64,000 nucleotides of DNA from Nodosilinea sp. FACHB-141 (GCF_014696135.1 NZ_JACJPP010000022.1:186001-250000), one strand, 5' to 3'. Shown: positions 55,009 through 64,000, counted from the stretch's first letter. Numbers and translations: made by a program. The notes: generated by a model not told the origin, from the letters alone.

Positions 55009-55726
55009 CACAAGACTCTCCTACAATCGTGCCGATAGATTCGCCCATTAGCGCCCGCTTGATGTTCCCAGGCACCGACAGGTCAAATACCATGATAGGG
55101 ATGTTGTTGTCCTTACAGAGGGCGATCGCGGTGCTGTCCATCACTTTTAGGTCGTTTTGCAGCACATACCCATAGGTGAGGGTGCGAAAGCGCTTGGCGT
55201 TAGGGTTAATTTTAGGATCAGAATCGTAGACGCCGTCAACCTTGGTAGCTTTGAACACCACCTCGGCATTGATCTCCGCCGCCCGCAGCGCGGCGGTAGT
55301 ATCGGTGGTAAAGAAGGGATTGCCGGAGCCTGCCCCAAAAATAACCACCCGGTTTTTCTCCAGGTGGCGAATGGCGCGACGGCGAATGTAGGGCTCGGCG
55401 ACCTCTTGCATGGCGATCGCCGTCTGTACCCGGGTTGGCACCCCCATGCGCTCCAGCGAGTCTTGTAATGTCATGGCGTTCATTACCGTGGCAATCATGC
55501 CGATGTAGTCGGCGGTGGCCCGATCCATCCCGGCGGCGGAGCCTTTAATGCCGCGAAAAATGTTGCCGGCACCCACCACCACGGCAATTTCGATGTCTTC
55601 TTTAATCACCTCGGCAATTTCGGTGGCGATGGTTTCTACTACGTTAGGATCGATGCCATAATCCATGTCGCCCATGAGGGCTTCACCGCTAAGTTTTAGC
55701 AGCACTCGCTTATAAGGTTTATCCAT
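54998..55726 (-). CDS. pyrH: UMP kinase
   Basis: A 242-residue hexameric bacterial UMP kinase. [13 protein letters not shown] (about 8-20), [10 protein letters not shown] (about 50-59), the UMP-binding [10 protein letters not shown] and the C-terminal GTIVG fit the family. Phosphorylates UMP to UDP. First gene of pyrH-frr. Confidence 0.97.
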   Translation of the reverse strand: MDKPYKRVLLKLSGEALMGDMDYGIDPNVVETIATEIAEVIKEDIEIAVVVGAGNIFRGIKGSAAGMDRATADYIGMIATVMNAMTLQDSLERMGVPTRVQTAIAMQEVAEPYIRRRAIRHLEKNRVVIFGAGSGNPFFTTDTTAALRAAEINAEVVFKATKVDGVYDSDPKINPNAKRFRTLTYGYVLQNDLKVMDSTAIALCKDNNIPIMVFDLSVPGNIKRALMGESIGTIVGESCDVS

Positions 55727-55784
55727 AGGAAGTTGGTGTAGTAAGGTCTAGAAGTCCCACACCACTATACTTGCTTCCCCTGCC

Positions 55785-56459
55785 ATGATGGCTACTGCGC
55801 TTGTGCAAATTGGACTGGTAGCCGCCTGGCTGGCAGTAGTTGGGGGAGTGGCTGAAGGGGTGCGTCGCACCGGCCGCTTCGCTACCGAAATTACCCGAAA
55901 AATCGTTCATATTGGGGCAGGTCACGTGATTTTACTGGCCTGGTGGCTCCATACTCCCGCCTGGATGGGCATAACGGCCTCAGTCGTGTTTAGCGGGGTG
56001 GCGCTGCTGTCGTACCGGCTGCCGATTTTGCCGGGGGTTGACGGTGTTGGCCGCAACAGTTTGGGTACTTTTTTTTACGCTGTCAGCATTGGGGTACTGA
56101 CGGCGGTTTTCTGGCCCTTGGGCCTACCGCAGTACGCTGCCCTTGGCATTTTGGTCATGACCTGGGGAGATGGTTTGGCCGCCTTGGTGGGACAAAACTT
56201 TGGCCGCCATCCCTACAAGATTTTTGGGAACCAGAAGAGCTGGGAGGGCAGTTTGACCATGGCCCTGGCTAGCTTGCTGGTGGTCTTGCTGGTGCTGGGG
56301 CTGACGGCGGGGTTCACCGAGGCGGTGTGGGCGACGGCTTTAGTGGTGGCGATCGCTGCCACCCTACTAGAAACGCTCTCGTTTTATGGCCTCGACAACC
56401 TTACGGTGCCGTTAGGGAGCGCGGCCCTAGCCTACGGACTGGTGAGTTGGATGGGTTAA
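55785..56459 (+). CDS. Phytol/polyprenol kinase family (SEC59/VTE5-VTE6-like)
   Basis: A 224-residue membrane protein with about six or seven spans. RKIVHIGAGHVIL (about 38-50) and TWGDGLAALVGQNFGRHP (about 126-143) with IFGNQKSWEGSL are the CTP-dependent lipid kinase signatures. Cyanobacterial members phosphorylate phytol or phytyl phosphate for tocopherol, phylloquinone and chlorophyll recycling. VTE5 versus VTE6 cannot be decided from this. Divergent from pyrH. Confidence 0.85.
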   Translation: MMATALVQIGLVAAWLAVVGGVAEGVRRTGRFATEITRKIVHIGAGHVILLAWWLHTPAWMGITASVVFSGVALLSYRLPILPGVDGVGRNSLGTFFYAVSIGVLTAVFWPLGLPQYAALGILVMTWGDGLAALVGQNFGRHPYKIFGNQKSWEGSLTMALASLLVVLLVLGLTAGFTEAVWATALVVAIAATLLETLSFYGLDNLTVPLGSAALAYGLVSWMG

Positions 56460-56603
56460 AGGCGTGGGTGAGCCGGCGCCAACTTGGATATCGTCAAGGC
56501 AATTGGCACTTCGTGATGGTGTGTTAATCGCTGGTTTTTTCGTACTATCAAGTAGTACAAGTTGTGCGTTGGTCGAAGACTGGCCCAGGAGTGGACAAAC
56601 CCC

Positions 56604-57086
56604 GTGAATGCCTCTCCCTCTACCCTAGACCTCACCGATCGCGTGTTGACCATGGCCAAAACCGGGGTCTACCGCCAGTCGGTGTTTGAGGCCTTAAAAC
56701 CAATTGCTACCCGGCGGCAAATTCGCGATGCGATCGCCCAGGCCAAACAGTTCGGTCTTTACACCGTCTCCGCCCTACGGGATGACGAGCTAGGTACCTA
56801 CTATCAGGTTGAGGCGGCTAACTACGAATCATTTCAGGCCGCCTCGAAGACCCTAACTGCCAATGCGCCCTCAAACGACTTAGCCGGTCAAGTCGTAGCT
56901 ACCCACGATGCTCTACGGGCCATGTTGACCACCGTAGCGAGCAGCACCCTAGGTTTAGCCGTTTTGGGTGGATGGTGCTTGCTCGACGGGCAAACCCAGC
57001 TAGGCCGAGGGCTGTGGCTAGGGGCCATAGTTGCTGGAGGGCTGTGGAGCGTGCAGCGGTGGATTGCTCGCCGAGTGTTGGGGTAG
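56604..57086 (+). CDS. Hypothetical protein with C-terminal membrane segments
   Basis: From the GTG at 56604 the protein has 160 residues. The N-terminal 100 residues are soluble (AKTGVYRQSVFEALKPIATRRQIRDAI, split into helices), and QVVATHDALRAML leads into two hydrophobic segments near residues 112-150. The last residues are basic. No family recognised. It is 144 nt after the lipid kinase. Confidence 0.55.
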   Translation: MNASPSTLDLTDRVLTMAKTGVYRQSVFEALKPIATRRQIRDAIAQAKQFGLYTVSALRDDELGTYYQVEAANYESFQAASKTLTANAPSNDLAGQVVATHDALRAMLTTVASSTLGLAVLGGWCLLDGQTQLGRGLWLGAIVAGGLWSVQRWIARRVLG

Positions 57087-57267
57087 GCGGTGGATGGGTG
57101 GAAGAGTGGATGGGCAGGAGAGTGGGCGTAGGCGGGTGGAGGTGTAAAGTTCAAAGTGAAAAAGGCAAAATTTTGAATTCTCAATTTTGAATTTATCCAC
57201 TCAGCATCTACATTTCCTCATTCCCCCATCTCCTCAACCTCCTCATCTTCCCCCTCTCCTACTTCCC
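57087..57267. repeat. Low-complexity G/A- and C/T-rich intergenic tracts
   Basis: The first part is GGTGGATGGGTGGAAGAGTGG-like on the plus strand, and the last part is CTCCTCAACCTCCTCATCTTCC-like (both shown under 20 as fragments: GGATGGGTGG, CCTCCTCATC). Degenerate minisatellite. A similar tract is at 35060-35130. Confidence 0.5.
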
Positions 57268-58215
57268 TCACCGCCGCGCAAACTCATCCGTCGCCTCAAT
57301 TAGCGCATTGGCAATGCCCGGCTCCATAGCTGAGTGGCCGGCCTCTTGCACCATGACAAACCGGGCTTCGGGCCAGACCCGGTGCAGTTCCCAGGCGGTA
57401 GTAGCGGGGCACACCACATCGTAGCGACCCTGCACGATGACGCCGGGAATATGGCGAATGCGGTCTACCTGGCTGAGGATATGATCGTCGGTGTCGAAAA
57501 AGCCTCGATTGATAAAGTAGTGGCACTCGATGCGGGCAAAGGCGACGGCAAACTCGTCTGCGCTGAAGTGATGCAGCAGGCCGGGGTCTTGTACGAGCTT
57601 GCTAGTGCTGGCTTCCCACACAGCCCAGGCGCGGGCAGCAGTCAGTCGTTCTTCAATGTTGTCGCTGGTGAGGCGGCGATAATAGGCTTCGACCAAATCA
57701 TCGCGCTCGGCTTCGGGAATGGGGGCGAGATACTGCTCCCAGGCGTCGGGATACAGGAAGCTGGCTCCTTCCTGGTAAAACCAGCTGATTTCTCGCTGGC
57801 GCAGGGTGAAAATGCCGCGCAAAATTAGCCCCTGGCAGCGATCGGGGTGGGTTTGGGCGTAGGCCAGAGCTAGGGTGCTGCCCCAGCTACCGCCAAACAC
57901 GGTCCACTGGTCAATGCCTAGATGAACGCGAATTTTCTCGATGTCGCTGACCAAAGCCCAAGTGGTGTTGTCGTCTAAATCAGCGTGGGGCAAACTTTTG
58001 CCGCAGCCCCGCTGGTCAAACAGCACAACGCGCCAGCGCTCAGGATCAAAGAACTGTCGGTAGGTGGGGTTGCTACCACCCCCAGGCCCGCCGTGCAAAA
58101 ACACCACTGGCTTACCCTCGGGGTTGCCAACCTGCTCTACGTAAAGCCGATGCCGTTCTGATACCGCTAGATATTCGGCATGGTAAGGCTCAATGGGGGG
58201 ATAAAGTTGGCGCAT
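57268..58215 (-). CDS. pip: Proline iminopeptidase
   Basis: From the ATG at 58215 the protein has 315 residues and starts RQLYPPIEPY, the family N terminus. FLHGGPGGG is the oxyanion loop, GGSWGSTLALAYAQ holds the nucleophile Ser, GRYDVVCP the catalytic Asp and EAGHSAMEP the His. Removes N-terminal proline from peptides. The longer in-frame start at 58257 is not typical. Confidence 0.95.
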   Translation of the reverse strand: MRQLYPPIEPYHAEYLAVSERHRLYVEQVGNPEGKPVVFLHGGPGGGSNPTYRQFFDPERWRVVLFDQRGCGKSLPHADLDDNTTWALVSDIEKIRVHLGIDQWTVFGGSWGSTLALAYAQTHPDRCQGLILRGIFTLRQREISWFYQEGASFLYPDAWEQYLAPIPEAERDDLVEAYYRRLTSDNIEERLTAARAWAVWEASTSKLVQDPGLLHHFSADEFAVAFARIECHYFINRGFFDTDDHILSQVDRIRHIPGVIVQGRYDVVCPATTAWELHRVWPEARFVMVQEAGHSAMEPGIANALIEATDEFARR

Positions 58216-58788
58216 GGCAGTAGGTGGTGTTCCGCTACAGACGGAATGAGCCCACACTATAGCCCAGCGATCCTGGCTCTGGTCAAAGCGGTTTGAAGAC
58301 TTACTTCCTTCTCGATCGCAGATACACGACTAAGGACAGAGGAATGAGTCTGACTAGGTGCAGCGGTCTGATCAGAATTCTTGCTATGGTTATCCCCAGG
58401 AATTATCGACGACTCCTGGGGTGAATCTTTACCACGTGCCATTCCCCCGTGTGTGGATCGCGCTGGGTGGTAAACGGATTGTTTTTGAGGGGTTTGCTGC
58501 AGGGATTAGCCATAGCACTTACTGTTGCAGAGTTGTTTCTATCGTAAGAAATGTCACATTGCCCACGGGTGACTCACAGGCCCCTTTCCGCGTGATGTTG
58601 CAGCTTGTAACAAGTGATCTGAATCACACAACTGGTGGTGCGGTCTGTGCTGACCAAAAGATCGGACGAGAACGATGCGGTTTTTCAAATCTGCGCTAAC
58701 ATCCTCAAGGCATATAGAGGACGGGCAAAAAGGCGTTGATGCTTGACCGTCTACCGGTTCACCATACGAGTAATGGGCAGGAGTCGTG
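58216..58788. other. Intergenic stretch between pip and the SPOR-like gene
   Basis: No convincing gene over more than 500 nt. A minus-strand 61-codon frame at 58257-58442 has no family signal and no good ribosome binding site. A short hairpin, CCCCAGGA (58394-58401) with TCCTGGGG (58414-58421), is present and unexplained. The last part contains the promoter of the next gene. Confidence 0.5.
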
Positions 58789-59703
58789 ATGGCAATGCAG
58801 AACAGTTTGTTGGAGTTATGGAGTAGCTGCGGACGCGGGCTGCCCCTAAAAATGACAGCGGTGGTAGCGATCGCCGCCACTGCGGTAATCAGCACAGCGT
58901 CTCAGGGTATAGCCCAAGGCTATGAAGTTGTGCCGCCGCTACCCGCTGGAGCGGTGCCCGTGCCTGGGACGGCTATGCCTCAGCAGGTGCCCACCAGCGG
59001 CCAGCAGTATTTAATCTACGTTGGCGACACCAGCGAGGCCACGCTAAGCCAGGTGCGTCTGGTGGAGCCGACGGCCTTTCGCACCTCGTTTCAGGGGCGA
59101 TCGGTGATTCAGGCAGGGCGGTTTAACATGACCGGTAATGCTCAGCAGCGCATTACTGACCTAGGGGCTTTGGGGGTCAGGGCTGAGATGGCCCAGGTGG
59201 CGGTGGCTGTGCCCTACTATTCTCAAACGGCTGCATTACCCAACAACGTCTACGCCTCCAACGGCGATTTGCCGCCCCTGCCCGATGCGGCGTTCTCTCA
59301 GGCTGCGGTGACGGCTGTGCCTGTGCCAGCCCTGCCGCCGGGTGTCGCCGCGGCGCCTTCGACCGCAGGAAATGTGGAATTTGGGCAAGAGCTCAACTAT
59401 GGCGTGCCGGCCGCACCTCCCGCTGGGGAAATCATGGCGCCGCCAACGGCAGCTCCACCGATGACTGAGTCGGCTAGCGCACCCTACTACGTGGTCATTC
59501 CCACCGACGCTTCAAGCTTAGGCGCCGTGAGTAGCCAAGTGATTCAGCTGGGAACCCCGCCCGATCGCGTGCAGCAGCGCACAGAGCCCCGGGGTCCCCA
59601 TGTCGCTGTTGGCCCCTTTGCCGATCGTGGCCTGGCGAACCGTTGGAATGATTTTTATCGCCAAGCTGGCCTGGGCAATAGCCGGGTTTTCTTTGAGCGA
59701 TAG
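58789..59703 (+). CDS. Exported protein with two SPOR-like repeats
   Basis: A 304-residue protein. The ATG at 58789 follows AGGAG, and the GTG at 58786 is weaker. A signal sequence ends near TASQGIAQG. There are two similar repeat modules: QYLIYVGDTSEATLSQVR with SVIQAGRFNMTGNAQQRI, and PYYVVIPTDASSLGAVSSQV with VAVGPFADRGLANRW, joined by a long Pro/Ala-rich linker. SPOR domains bind peptidoglycan at division sites. This likeness is by eye. Confidence 0.7.
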   Translation: MAMQNSLLELWSSCGRGLPLKMTAVVAIAATAVISTASQGIAQGYEVVPPLPAGAVPVPGTAMPQQVPTSGQQYLIYVGDTSEATLSQVRLVEPTAFRTSFQGRSVIQAGRFNMTGNAQQRITDLGALGVRAEMAQVAVAVPYYSQTAALPNNVYASNGDLPPLPDAAFSQAAVTAVPVPALPPGVAAAPSTAGNVEFGQELNYGVPAAPPAGEIMAPPTAAPPMTESASAPYYVVIPTDASSLGAVSSQVIQLGTPPDRVQQRTEPRGPHVAVGPFADRGLANRWNDFYRQAGLGNSRVFFER

Positions 59704-59787
59704 AGACTGCTGGGCACTAAAACAATAGGATCAATAGGCGCTCGGCCTCAATAAGGCTGCATCGCCTATTGTTGGTTTGATGGGCCT

Positions 59788-61344
59788 ATGAGCTGTGAAT
59801 TTCTCGATCGCATCGTTACCGTCGAGCAGATGCGGGCCATTGAGGGCCGCCTATTTGACGCCGGTATGCCCGTGGCCGCGCTCATGGAAAAGGTGGCGGG
59901 CCGCATTGCCACTTGGCTGGTGGCTCAGTTTCCGCTCCAGCACTACCCCCGGATTGCTGTGGTGGCAGGGCTAGGGCACAACGGTGGCGATGCCTTAGTG
60001 GTAGCTCGGGAATTGGCGGCCCAAGGTTATCGAGTGCAGGTGTGCAGTCCTGCCGAACGGTTGAAGCCGCTGACCGCTGACCATCTGCGGTTTGTCGAGT
60101 ATTTGGGTATTCCGGTAGTGAAGGCGATCGCAGGGTTGGCTCCCTACGACGTGCTGATCGATGGACTGTTTGGTTTTGGCCTAGAGCGCTCGGTCGAGGG
60201 GGCGATGGCCGACGCGGTGGCGGCAATCAATGCAGCCGAATGCCCGGTAGTCAGTATTGACTTGCCCTCAGGATTGCACACTGACACTGGTCAGGCGTTG
60301 GGTATAGCAGTGCAGGCCACCCACACCCTCTGCCTGGGCCTGTGGAAGCGAGCGTTTTGTCAGGAGGAAGCGCTAGCGTATTTAGGGCAGCCTCATCTCA
60401 TTGACTTTGATATTCCCCCAACGGCGATCGCAGCTGTACTCGCAGCGCTGCCTACTATTCGCCGAGCGACTCTGCCCGCAATCCGACAGCGATTGCCGCT
60501 GCCTCGCCAGGTCAATACTCACAAGTACCGAGTGGGGCATTTGCTGGTTGTGGCAGGGTCGCAGCCCTATGCCGGGGCGGCTTTGTTGGCGGCGTTGGGG
60601 GCCAGAGCAAGCGGGGTAGGAATGCTAACCCTGGCGGTGCCCGAGTCGCTGCGGTTAATGATAGTGGCTCAAATTCCTGAAGCGCTGGTGCTGGGCTGTC
60701 CAGAAACCGAGGCAGGGGCGATCGCTCATCTGCCTGACACCTTAGATATGAGCCGCTACAGCGCGATCGCCTGCGGACCTGGGCTGAGCCGTCATGCTGG
60801 GGGGGCAGTGCAGGCCGTTTTGCAGAGCCCGACACCGCTGTTGCTCGATGCCGACGGCCTTAACCTCTTAGCGGATCTAGGCACCATTGAGACCTTGAAG
60901 CAGCGGCAGGCTCCCACGGTGCTGACACCCCACCGGGGCGAATTTAAGCGGCTGTTTCCTGAACAACTAGAGAATTCTGAAGACGGCGGTGCGGCGGCGC
61001 AGCAGGCTGCTGCCCAGAGTGGCGCGGTGGTGCTGCTAAAGGGAGCCTGTACAGCGATCGCCCACCCCAACGGCACCCTTTGGTACGTGCCCGAAAGCAC
61101 TCCGGCTCTGGCGCGCGGGGGCAGCGGCGATGTGTTGACCGGCTTGATTGGTGGTTTGTTGGCTCAGGCAATGGCCTCAGATACCAACGATGCCCTCGAT
61201 TCAGCCTTGGATGCGGCGTTAGTAGGAGCCTGGTGGCACGGCCAGGGGGCTCGCGCCGCCGCCCGCGATCGCACCGAACTGGGAGTCGATGGCACCCAGT
61301 TAGTCCAATACTTGAACCCGGTGCTGGCCCAGGTGCTAGCCTGA
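59788..61344 (+). CDS. nnr: Bifunctional NAD(P)H-hydrate repair enzyme
   Basis: A 518-residue fusion of an N-terminal epimerase (YjeF_N, about 1-215; VVAGLGHNGGDALVVAREL) and a C-terminal ADP-dependent dehydratase (about 230-505; VAGSQPYAGAALLAALG, and the nucleotide motif GGSGDVLTGLIGG). Both domains look intact. Repairs damaged NADHX and NADPHX. The rhomboid gene follows 5 nt later. Confidence 0.95.
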   Translation: MSCEFLDRIVTVEQMRAIEGRLFDAGMPVAALMEKVAGRIATWLVAQFPLQHYPRIAVVAGLGHNGGDALVVARELAAQGYRVQVCSPAERLKPLTADHLRFVEYLGIPVVKAIAGLAPYDVLIDGLFGFGLERSVEGAMADAVAAINAAECPVVSIDLPSGLHTDTGQALGIAVQATHTLCLGLWKRAFCQEEALAYLGQPHLIDFDIPPTAIAAVLAALPTIRRATLPAIRQRLPLPRQVNTHKYRVGHLLVVAGSQPYAGAALLAALGARASGVGMLTLAVPESLRLMIVAQIPEALVLGCPETEAGAIAHLPDTLDMSRYSAIACGPGLSRHAGGAVQAVLQSPTPLLLDADGLNLLADLGTIETLKQRQAPTVLTPHRGEFKRLFPEQLENSEDGGAAAQQAAAQSGAVVLLKGACTAIAHPNGTLWYVPESTPALARGGSGDVLTGLIGGLLAQAMASDTNDALDSALDAALVGAWWHGQGARAAARDRTELGVDGTQLVQYLNPVLAQVLA

Positions 61345-61349
61345 AGGGC

Positions 61350-61982
61350 GTGAGTTTAGTTGCGGCTGCGATCGCCTTGTTTTCCTTCGACCAAATCGTG
61401 TTGCCCGATGGCTTTCGCCAGGGAATCTCGCTGCTGGCCTATCTGCTGGCGCTGATGTGGGTGCTAGCCGTGGTGGATTTTGTCACCGGGCGACGGGTAC
61501 TCAACAAGCTCAGCATTGCCCCTCGCAGTTTGGATGGGCTGCCGGGGATTGCGGTGGCTCCCCTGCTCCACGGCGACTTTGGCCACCTGGCCGCCAACTC
61601 TGGCCCCTTAGTGATCTTGGGCACCGTAATTTTGCTTCAGGGGCTAGAGGTGCTGGGGCTAGTCACGGTGTTTTGCTGGGTGTTTAGCGGTGTGGGCATT
61701 TGGTTGCTGGGCCGTCCTGGCACCCGTCACCTGGGGGCCAGCGGCGTGGTGTTTGGCTACCTCGGCTATCTTCTGCTGCGGGGCTATTTTGAACGCAGCC
61801 CAGGGGCGATCGCCGCCGCTGTGGTCGTCGGCCTGCTCTACGGCAGCGCCCTGTGGGGTCTGCTTCCGCTTCAGCGAGGTAAGTCGTGGGTGGGCCACGG
61901 CATGGGCTTTTTGGCAGGCGCGATCGTGGCTCGCAAGCTAGACATCATGCTGGAATGGGTAAGGAATAATGCAGGCTTTTAG
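61350..61982 (+). CDS. Rhomboid family intramembrane protease
   Basis: From the GTG at 61350 the protein has 210 residues with about six spans. HGDFGHLAANSGPLVILG holds the conserved His/Asn segment, GASGVVFGYLGYLLL holds the catalytic Ser (GxSG), and WVGHGMGFLAGAIV the catalytic His. The longer frame to 61080 overlaps nnr in another frame and is spurious. Six nucleotides after nnr, so probably cotranscribed and translated by coupling. Confidence 0.85.
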   Translation: MSLVAAAIALFSFDQIVLPDGFRQGISLLAYLLALMWVLAVVDFVTGRRVLNKLSIAPRSLDGLPGIAVAPLLHGDFGHLAANSGPLVILGTVILLQGLEVLGLVTVFCWVFSGVGIWLLGRPGTRHLGASGVVFGYLGYLLLRGYFERSPGAIAAAVVVGLLYGSALWGLLPLQRGKSWVGHGMGFLAGAIVARKLDIMLEWVRNNAGF

Positions 61983-62040
61983 CCTTTGCCAACAGAATTC
62001 AGTTCCTTCTTCGTTCTTTACTTTTTCCCTCGTTCGATCC

Positions 62041-62244
62041 ATGGCCGACTCACCTTCCCACTTCACTCCCGATGAGCTAGAGCGCTGGCGCTTTGGTTTA
62101 GCCCAGGCCAATTTGAACAACATCCTCTGCCATTGCCGCGACTGCGACGCTACCTGGATGGTTTCGGACGACGAAAATATTGCCTGCGCCTGCGGCAGCC
62201 GTCGGGTCGAGCATATCCTCTGCTGGCAATTCCCGGACGGTTGA
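62041..62244 (+). CDS. Small zinc-ribbon hypothetical protein
   Basis: A 67-residue frame from the ATG at 62041. After an acidic helix, CHCRDCDATWMV (with three Cys) and ACACGSRR (two more) form a likely zinc ribbon, followed by a short end. Widespread small cyanobacterial proteins look like this. The function is unknown. Confidence 0.6.
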   Translation: MADSPSHFTPDELERWRFGLAQANLNNILCHCRDCDATWMVSDDENIACACGSRRVEHILCWQFPDG

Positions 62245-62282
62245 GTTTCCGTTAACTAAGCGGAGTCAAAGCATCAGAACTC

Positions 62283-63341
62283 TCAAGCCAAGAACGTCAC
62301 TAGGGCTTGCAGCTTATCCCAGGCAGCTCCACTGGCCAGAATGTCTTGGGCCAGGCTGATGCCCTCGGCAAGGGAATCTTCTAAAGATTCACCTTTTACC
62401 TTTTCGCCCACTTTCAGCGCCAGGGCCGCATTCAGGGCCACCACATCCTGCTGGGCCTGGGTGCCTTTGCCTTGAAGCACGGCGGTCAGAATGGCGGTAT
62501 TCTCTTCAACCTCACCGCCGCGCAGAGCGCTGAGGGGCGCAGCCGCTAAGCCCAGAGCCTGGGGATCGATCGCGGCGCTCGTGACCTGGCCGTTCTCCAC
62601 TACCGAGATATCGGTTTTGTCGCCCAGCCCGGCTTCATCCAACCGCTCGCGTCCGTGGAGCACGATCGCTTGGGGAATGCCTAGCTGGTTGAGCGCCTCG
62701 GCCATGGCAGGCACCACCGCCACGTCGTAAACGCCAATTACCTGGCCAGTGGGCTGCAATGGATTCACCAGTGGCCCCAGCAGGTTAAACACCGTGCGTA
62801 CCTTGAGGGCGCTGCGTAGGGGAGCTACCGCTTTCATCGCCGGGTGCCAGCCTCGGGCGAACAGAAAGGTGACGCCCACCTCATCTAGCGCTGCTTTGAC
62901 CCGCTCGGGGTCGGCTCCTAGGTTGACACCGAGGGCTTCGAGCACATCGGCAGACCCCACCTTGCTGGAGGCGGAGCGATTGCCGTGCTTTGCCACCCGA
63001 ATGCCCGCCGCCGCTGCAACGAACGCCACGCAAGTCGAAATGTTAAAGGTGTGGGCCCCGTCGCCGCCAGTGCCACAGGTGTCGATGCAGGGGGTGAGAT
63101 GGTGAATTTTGCCTTCGCCGCCGAGGGACTGCCCCTGAAGCACCCGCGCCATGCCCGCCAGCTCATCGGCGGAGACGCCTTTGGCTTGAAGCACCGCCAA
63201 TAGCCCGCCCGACACCACCTCGGGAATCTCTTCGCTGAGCCAGCCGCGCATCAGGGTTTCGGCCTGCTCCTGGCTGAGCGATTCTCCTAGAATGAGGCGC
63301 TGCAAGAAAGCTGACCAATCTTGAACGGTGGCAGCGGTCAT
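62283..63341 (-). CDS. trpD: Anthranilate phosphoribosyltransferase
   Basis: From the ATG at 63341 the protein has 352 residues (a GTG four codons upstream is also in frame). The PRPP-binding [15 protein letters not shown] (about 88-102) and [22 protein letters not shown] (about 113-134) are diagnostic, with [10 protein letters not shown] (about 163). Transfers phosphoribose to anthranilate in tryptophan synthesis. Transcribed alone. No attenuator-like structure was seen upstream. Confidence 0.97.
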   Translation of the reverse strand: MTAATVQDWSAFLQRLILGESLSQEQAETLMRGWLSEEIPEVVSGGLLAVLQAKGVSADELAGMARVLQGQSLGGEGKIHHLTPCIDTCGTGGDGAHTFNISTCVAFVAAAAGIRVAKHGNRSASSKVGSADVLEALGVNLGADPERVKAALDEVGVTFLFARGWHPAMKAVAPLRSALKVRTVFNLLGPLVNPLQPTGQVIGVYDVAVVPAMAEALNQLGIPQAIVLHGRERLDEAGLGDKTDISVVENGQVTSAAIDPQALGLAAAPLSALRGGEVEENTAILTAVLQGKGTQAQQDVVALNAALALKVGEKVKGESLEDSLAEGISLAQDILASGAAWDKLQALVTFLA

Positions 63342-63617
63342 GGCTTGGGTCACGGCTTAGTTTCGGGGTAAAGGACAGATGGCAAATTAGCCCCCCTATT
63401 TTCTCTCAGAACGTCCGTTTACGAGCGATCGCCTTTCAGAGGAAGCGAGCACCCCTGAGCCAATGTATTAGCCAATTCCTTTTTCTAGAACGGCAACCGG
63501 GCGATCGCAGCGCTCCCTCAGAGCACCCACCCAATTTCTATTTGCTCTGTCAAGAGATAGACGCTTTAACCCGGTTTAGCCCCGTATCGTAAAACCATTC
63601 ATCGCCGGAGGATGACC

Positions 63618-64000
63618 ATGGCCACTCGCACTGCTGAAGCACCCCTAAACCCAGGGACGGTGTCCTCTGCCGTCGACAGTTACTTTACTGGCTTTAACGC
63701 TGAAGATTACCGTGCTGTAGCAGCACTGTTTGCCGCTGATGGCGTTCTGCTAGCTCCCTTCGAGGAACCGATCGTAGGGACTGAGGCCATTTATACCTAT
63801 CTGGAAGCCGAGGCCGTGTCTATGCGCGCCGTGCCGGTCGAGGTTGAGACCGAAGTGGACGCCGACGGCAACCAACGCGTAGTGGTCAGGGGCCGAGTTA
63901 AGACGCTACTGTTCACCGTGGGCGTGCGTTGGACCTTTGTGCTGACGGCGGCAGATACCATCCAGTCGGCTGAAATCAAGCTGATGGCATCGCTGCAAGA
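63618..64000 (+). CDS. NTF2-fold protein, OCP C-terminal-domain-like (partial, cut by window end)
   Basis: Begins at the ATG at 63618 with GGAGG 7 nt upstream and runs off the window after 127 codons. YFTGFNAEDYRAVAALFA with APFEEPIVGTEAIYTYLEAEA matches the NTF2-like C-terminal domain of the orange carotenoid protein and its stand-alone homologue (CTDH), known carotenoid carriers. A general NTF2/SnoaL protein is the alternative. The 3' end, where further ligand residues lie, is outside the window. Confidence 0.7.
   Translation, partial: MATRTAEAPLNPGTVSSAVDSYFTGFNAEDYRAVAALFAADGVLLAPFEEPIVGTEAIYTYLEAEAVSMRAVPVEVETEVDADGNQRVVVRGRVKTLLFTVGVRWTFVLTAADTIQSAEIKLMASLQ

Noticed and set aside
58257..58442. 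61-codon minus-strand frame upstream of pip
   Set aside because: Weak composition, Ser/Thr-rich, no family likeness. It could be a small protein but there is not enough to call it.
61080..61349. N-terminal extension of the rhomboid frame
   Set aside because: It lies inside nnr in a different frame, and the hydrophobic rhomboid sequence starts only after the nnr stop.
63354..63617. Possible attenuator in front of trpD
   Set aside because: No Trp-rich short ORF or terminator hairpin was found on the minus strand here.

Overview
This window is chromosomal DNA of a cyanobacterium. The direct evidence is photosynthetic: psbX, psbO, ycf66, ycf19, an rbcL-rbcX-rbcS operon (so form IB RuBisCO, the beta-cyanobacterial type), two CpcS/CpeS-type phycobilin lyases and a protein like the carotenoid-binding C-terminal domain of OCP. 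The cyanobacterial HIP1 octamer GCGATCGC also recurs throughout, for example at 5952, 8903 and 24283. The G+C-rich codon use and gene content fit a filamentous Leptolyngbya/Nodosilinea-type lineage, but that placement is inference. I saw no transposase, prophage, CRISPR array or rRNA. The one RNA gene I can support is tRNA-Leu(GAG).

Layout. 0.1-9.7 kb: a C-terminal processing protease, a DUF362 protein, a DUF554 membrane protein, tRNA-Leu, accC, ycf19, psbX-ycf66, several unknowns, and an adenylate-kinase-like/thioredoxin fusion. 9.9-15.5 kb: small unknowns, tag, a His-rich COG0523 GTPase with a small Rieske lipoprotein, a HIT-like protein with dtd, and a HAD phosphatase. 15.6-22.5 kb: mreBCD divergent from ssb, then mscL, a cNMP-binding protein and pgi. 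22.8-34.7 kb: a BI-1 protein, gatA, an alpha/beta hydrolase, a PrcA-like protease, bolA-grxD, an MFS transporter and the rpmG-rpsR-RNase II/R operon. 35-43.6 kb: divergent phycobilin lyases, a cyclase, a seven-bladed propeller, rbcLXS, a damaged Uma2 gene and a histidine phosphatase. 43.7-52.7 kb: psbO, a glycosylhydrolase-like lipid-anchored or secreted protein, a GDSL esterase, a gamma-carbonic-anhydrase-like remnant, an HI0933 flavoprotein, an ExbB-like protein and a DUF2993 protein. 52.8-64 kb: aroF with its regulatory leader, pyrH-frr, a phytol/polyprenol kinase, pip, a SPOR-like protein, nnr, a rhomboid, trpD, and an NTF2-fold protein cut by the window end.

The most notable signal is the roughly 345-nt leader of aroF (DAHP synthase, first step of aromatic amino acid synthesis). 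It reads, on the minus strand, as a consensus-like promoter followed by two successive short ORFs of 19 and 21 codons packed with Phe, Tyr and Trp codons. Each ORF is followed by an intrinsic terminator and by an alternative antiterminator helix that begins inside the ORF. This has the anatomy of a tandem ribosome-dependent attenuator. Other points of interest are a kinase/thioredoxin fusion with a damaged Walker A motif, a compensated double frameshift that removes the catalytic PD motif of a Uma2 nuclease, a perfect 26-bp hairpin after grxD nested with a second one, a gamma-CA-like gene remnant, and a dispersed intergenic repeat related to GGGTTCAGGGTTTAAGG.

Limits: all calls come from reading the sequence and from remembered family features. 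No alignment, folding energy or database search was run. Start codons were moved from the longest ORF where a ribosome binding site or the usual family length argued for it.
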